Part shown: piece after piece, positions 63,267-64,000 of the stretch | How the letters are laid out: each line of letters starts with the position of its first letter | Numbering within the stretch: the first letter of the stretch is position 1 | Source of the DNA: Solirubrobacterales bacterium | GTDB taxonomy: Bacteria; Actinomycetota; Thermoleophilia; Solirubrobacterales; 70-9 | DNA: 64,000 nt | Assembly (NCBI GenBank): GCA_020438355.1 | Contig: JAGQUT010000001.1 | Span: 124,001-188,000, forward strand | Reading direction: 5' to 3' | The notes under the pieces: model-generated | Database searches by the model: none | Seen by the model: the letters and a program-made list of their open reading frames with translations, nothing else | Told to the model about the DNA's origin: nothing | Position numbers and translations under genes: made by a program

Positions 63267-63911
63267 GGCGGTGACCAGGCAGCCGGCCCGGTCGGGATCC
63301 TTGATCTCGAATCCCGTGAGGGTCGCCCCCGGCTTCAGAGACTCGATCAGCCCGGCCGTTATGCCGCGGTGCAGTCCGCAGATCAGCGCCTGGCCGTTCC
63401 GTGCCGTCTCGCGGTAAGGGCAGTTCGTGAGGCAGTAGGTGACCTCGTAGCCACTCGTGCCAGCGGGCCGGGGCTGGAATCCCATCGCCGCCAGCGCGTC
63501 GCGGAGCCTCGACTCCGGGTCCCCGTTCACTTCCTGGCCGTCGGTCAGCTTCATACCGATGCTGCGCCCGAGCTCCTCAATTCCCCGCGGATCGGCGACC
63601 CCGCGATCGACCGCCTCGACCAGCCACTCACTCAGGTCGTCGTATGCGGTCGGGGCCTCGCCGCCCGGACGCGCGGCCGGGTCGATCGCCCAGAGATCGC
63701 GGGGCCGGCCCCTGCCCTGGCGTTCGCGCTCCCTAAGTACGACCCCGGCCCGGGCCATCGCCTCGAGATGGTTCCGGACTCCGTTCGGGTGAAGTCCGAG
63801 CCGCTCCGACAGCTCGACCGTGGGGGCCGGACGCTTCAGCTCCCGGAGCAGCTCAAAGAGGCTTGCCCTGGTGGGCTGGGAGAGCACGTTTGCAGCTGTC
63901 TCGTTCGACAT
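63252..63911 (-). CDS. SufR-like winged-helix regulator with four-Cys Fe-S motif
   Basis: The 219-residue ArsR/DeoR-like regulator has an N-terminal winged helix (SQPTRASLFELLRELKRPAP; HPNGVRNHLEAMARAGVV) and a C-terminal sensor domain with C160, C164 (YCLTNCPY), C178 (LICGLHRG) and C211 (DRAGCLV). The C-x3-C-x13-C-x32-C arrangement and the NCPY and GC motifs resemble the Fe-S repressor SufR family. ATG 63911 (MSNETAAN) is chosen over a TTG 21 bp upstream. It is convergent with narK, and its upstream region carries the same 23-bp site found before narG. Role in nitrate-respiration control is inferred. Confidence 0.85.
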   Translation of the reverse strand: MSNETAANVLSQPTRASLFELLRELKRPAPTVELSERLGLHPNGVRNHLEAMARAGVVLRERERQGRGRPRDLWAIDPAARPGGEAPTAYDDLSEWLVEAVDRGVADPRGIEELGRSIGMKLTDGQEVNGDPESRLRDALAAMGFQPRPAGTSGYEVTYCLTNCPYRETARNGQALICGLHRGITAGLIESLKPGATLTGFEIKDPDRAGCLVTASGLR

Positions 63912-63962
63912 CCTGGTTCGACATTCTCCCAAACGACGGGTTACGAACGCTTTGCTCTAGAC

Positions 63963-63985
63963 TTTTACACAACAGTGGTGTGAAA
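63963..63985. promoter_or_regulatory. Candidate operator for the SufR-like regulator (own promoter)
   Basis: The segment reads TTTTACA-C-A-A-C-A-GT-G-GTG-T-GAAA on the plus strand. On the minus strand a -35-like TTGTTT and a -10-like TAAAAG flank it, spaced 17 bp apart, so a bound regulator would sit between the promoter boxes. The TTTTACAC and GTGTGAAAA ends are nearly inverted. Its match to the narG site (18/23) supports autoregulation. Confidence 0.6.
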
Positions 63986-64000
63986 AACAAGTATCCGGGA

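Noticed and set aside
63963-63991. A second, rightward promoter at the regulator operator
   Set aside because: A TTTACA is present, but no acceptable -10 lies 16-18 bp downstream, and the gene beyond 64000 is not visible.

Overview
The window is a GC-rich stretch of actinobacterial chromosome with dense coding on both strands. There are many GTG starts and many ATGA/GTGA start-stop overlaps. I see no insertion sequence, prophage, integrase or CRISPR array. A MarP-type CvpA-protease fusion, an F420-type luciferase-like oxidoreductase, CWB2 wall-binding repeats, an AddAB-type nuclease pair and an ispF..cysS-rlmB-sigH gene order that recalls Firmicutes together suggest a deep-branching actinobacterium, most likely Thermoleophilia/Solirubrobacterales. 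That placement is inference, since no rRNA is present.

Layout. 0.2-7.8 kb: a giant secreted DUF11-repeat protein followed by an L,D-transpeptidase. 7.8-14.2 kb: a housekeeping block (ispF, an acyl-CoA ligase, a coiled-coil protein, cysS, rlmB, a SigH-like sigma factor, tRNA-Thr(TGT)). 14.2-18 kb: a membrane-anchored esterase, a PlsC-GpsA fusion enzyme, and an ECF sigma factor overlapping a small membrane protein. 18-26 kb: PepSY lipoprotein, DUF4383 protein, zinc-finger rhomboid protease, pterin dehydratase, a hydroxyacyl-CoA dehydrogenase facing a thiolase, an LLM oxidoreductase, and a CWB2 / small protein / metallo-hydrolase operon. 26-38 kb: aspartate-family amino acid genes (lysA-hom-thrC, with thrB about 5 kb further on), interrupted by secreted proteins and an ABC exporter, then an orphan ParA and small envelope proteins. 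38-41 kb: a class B PBP divergent from marP. 41-45.4 kb: a sulfate ABC importer operon (sbp-cysT-cysW-cysA) whose last gene overlaps a convergent HxlR regulator. 45.5-54 kb: xseA-xseB and a convergent addB-addA-like recombination nuclease operon. 55-64 kb: narGHJI-narK and a convergent SufR-like regulator with four cysteines.

The most interesting signal is regulatory. A 23-bp sequence (TTTTACA-N-A-N-C-N-GT-N-GTG-N-GAAA, 18 of 23 identical) occurs just upstream of narG and again just upstream of the regulator gene. In each case it lies over a plausible promoter. This suggests an Fe-S (O2 or NO) sensing switch that controls nitrate respiration and its own synthesis. Other points to follow up are the PlsC-GpsA fusion, the unusual AddAB pair (Walker A lysine replaced in the AddB-like subunit, Cys cluster in the AddA-like one), the SigH-like factor in its Firmicute-like neighbourhood, and a possible unconventional anti-sigma factor.
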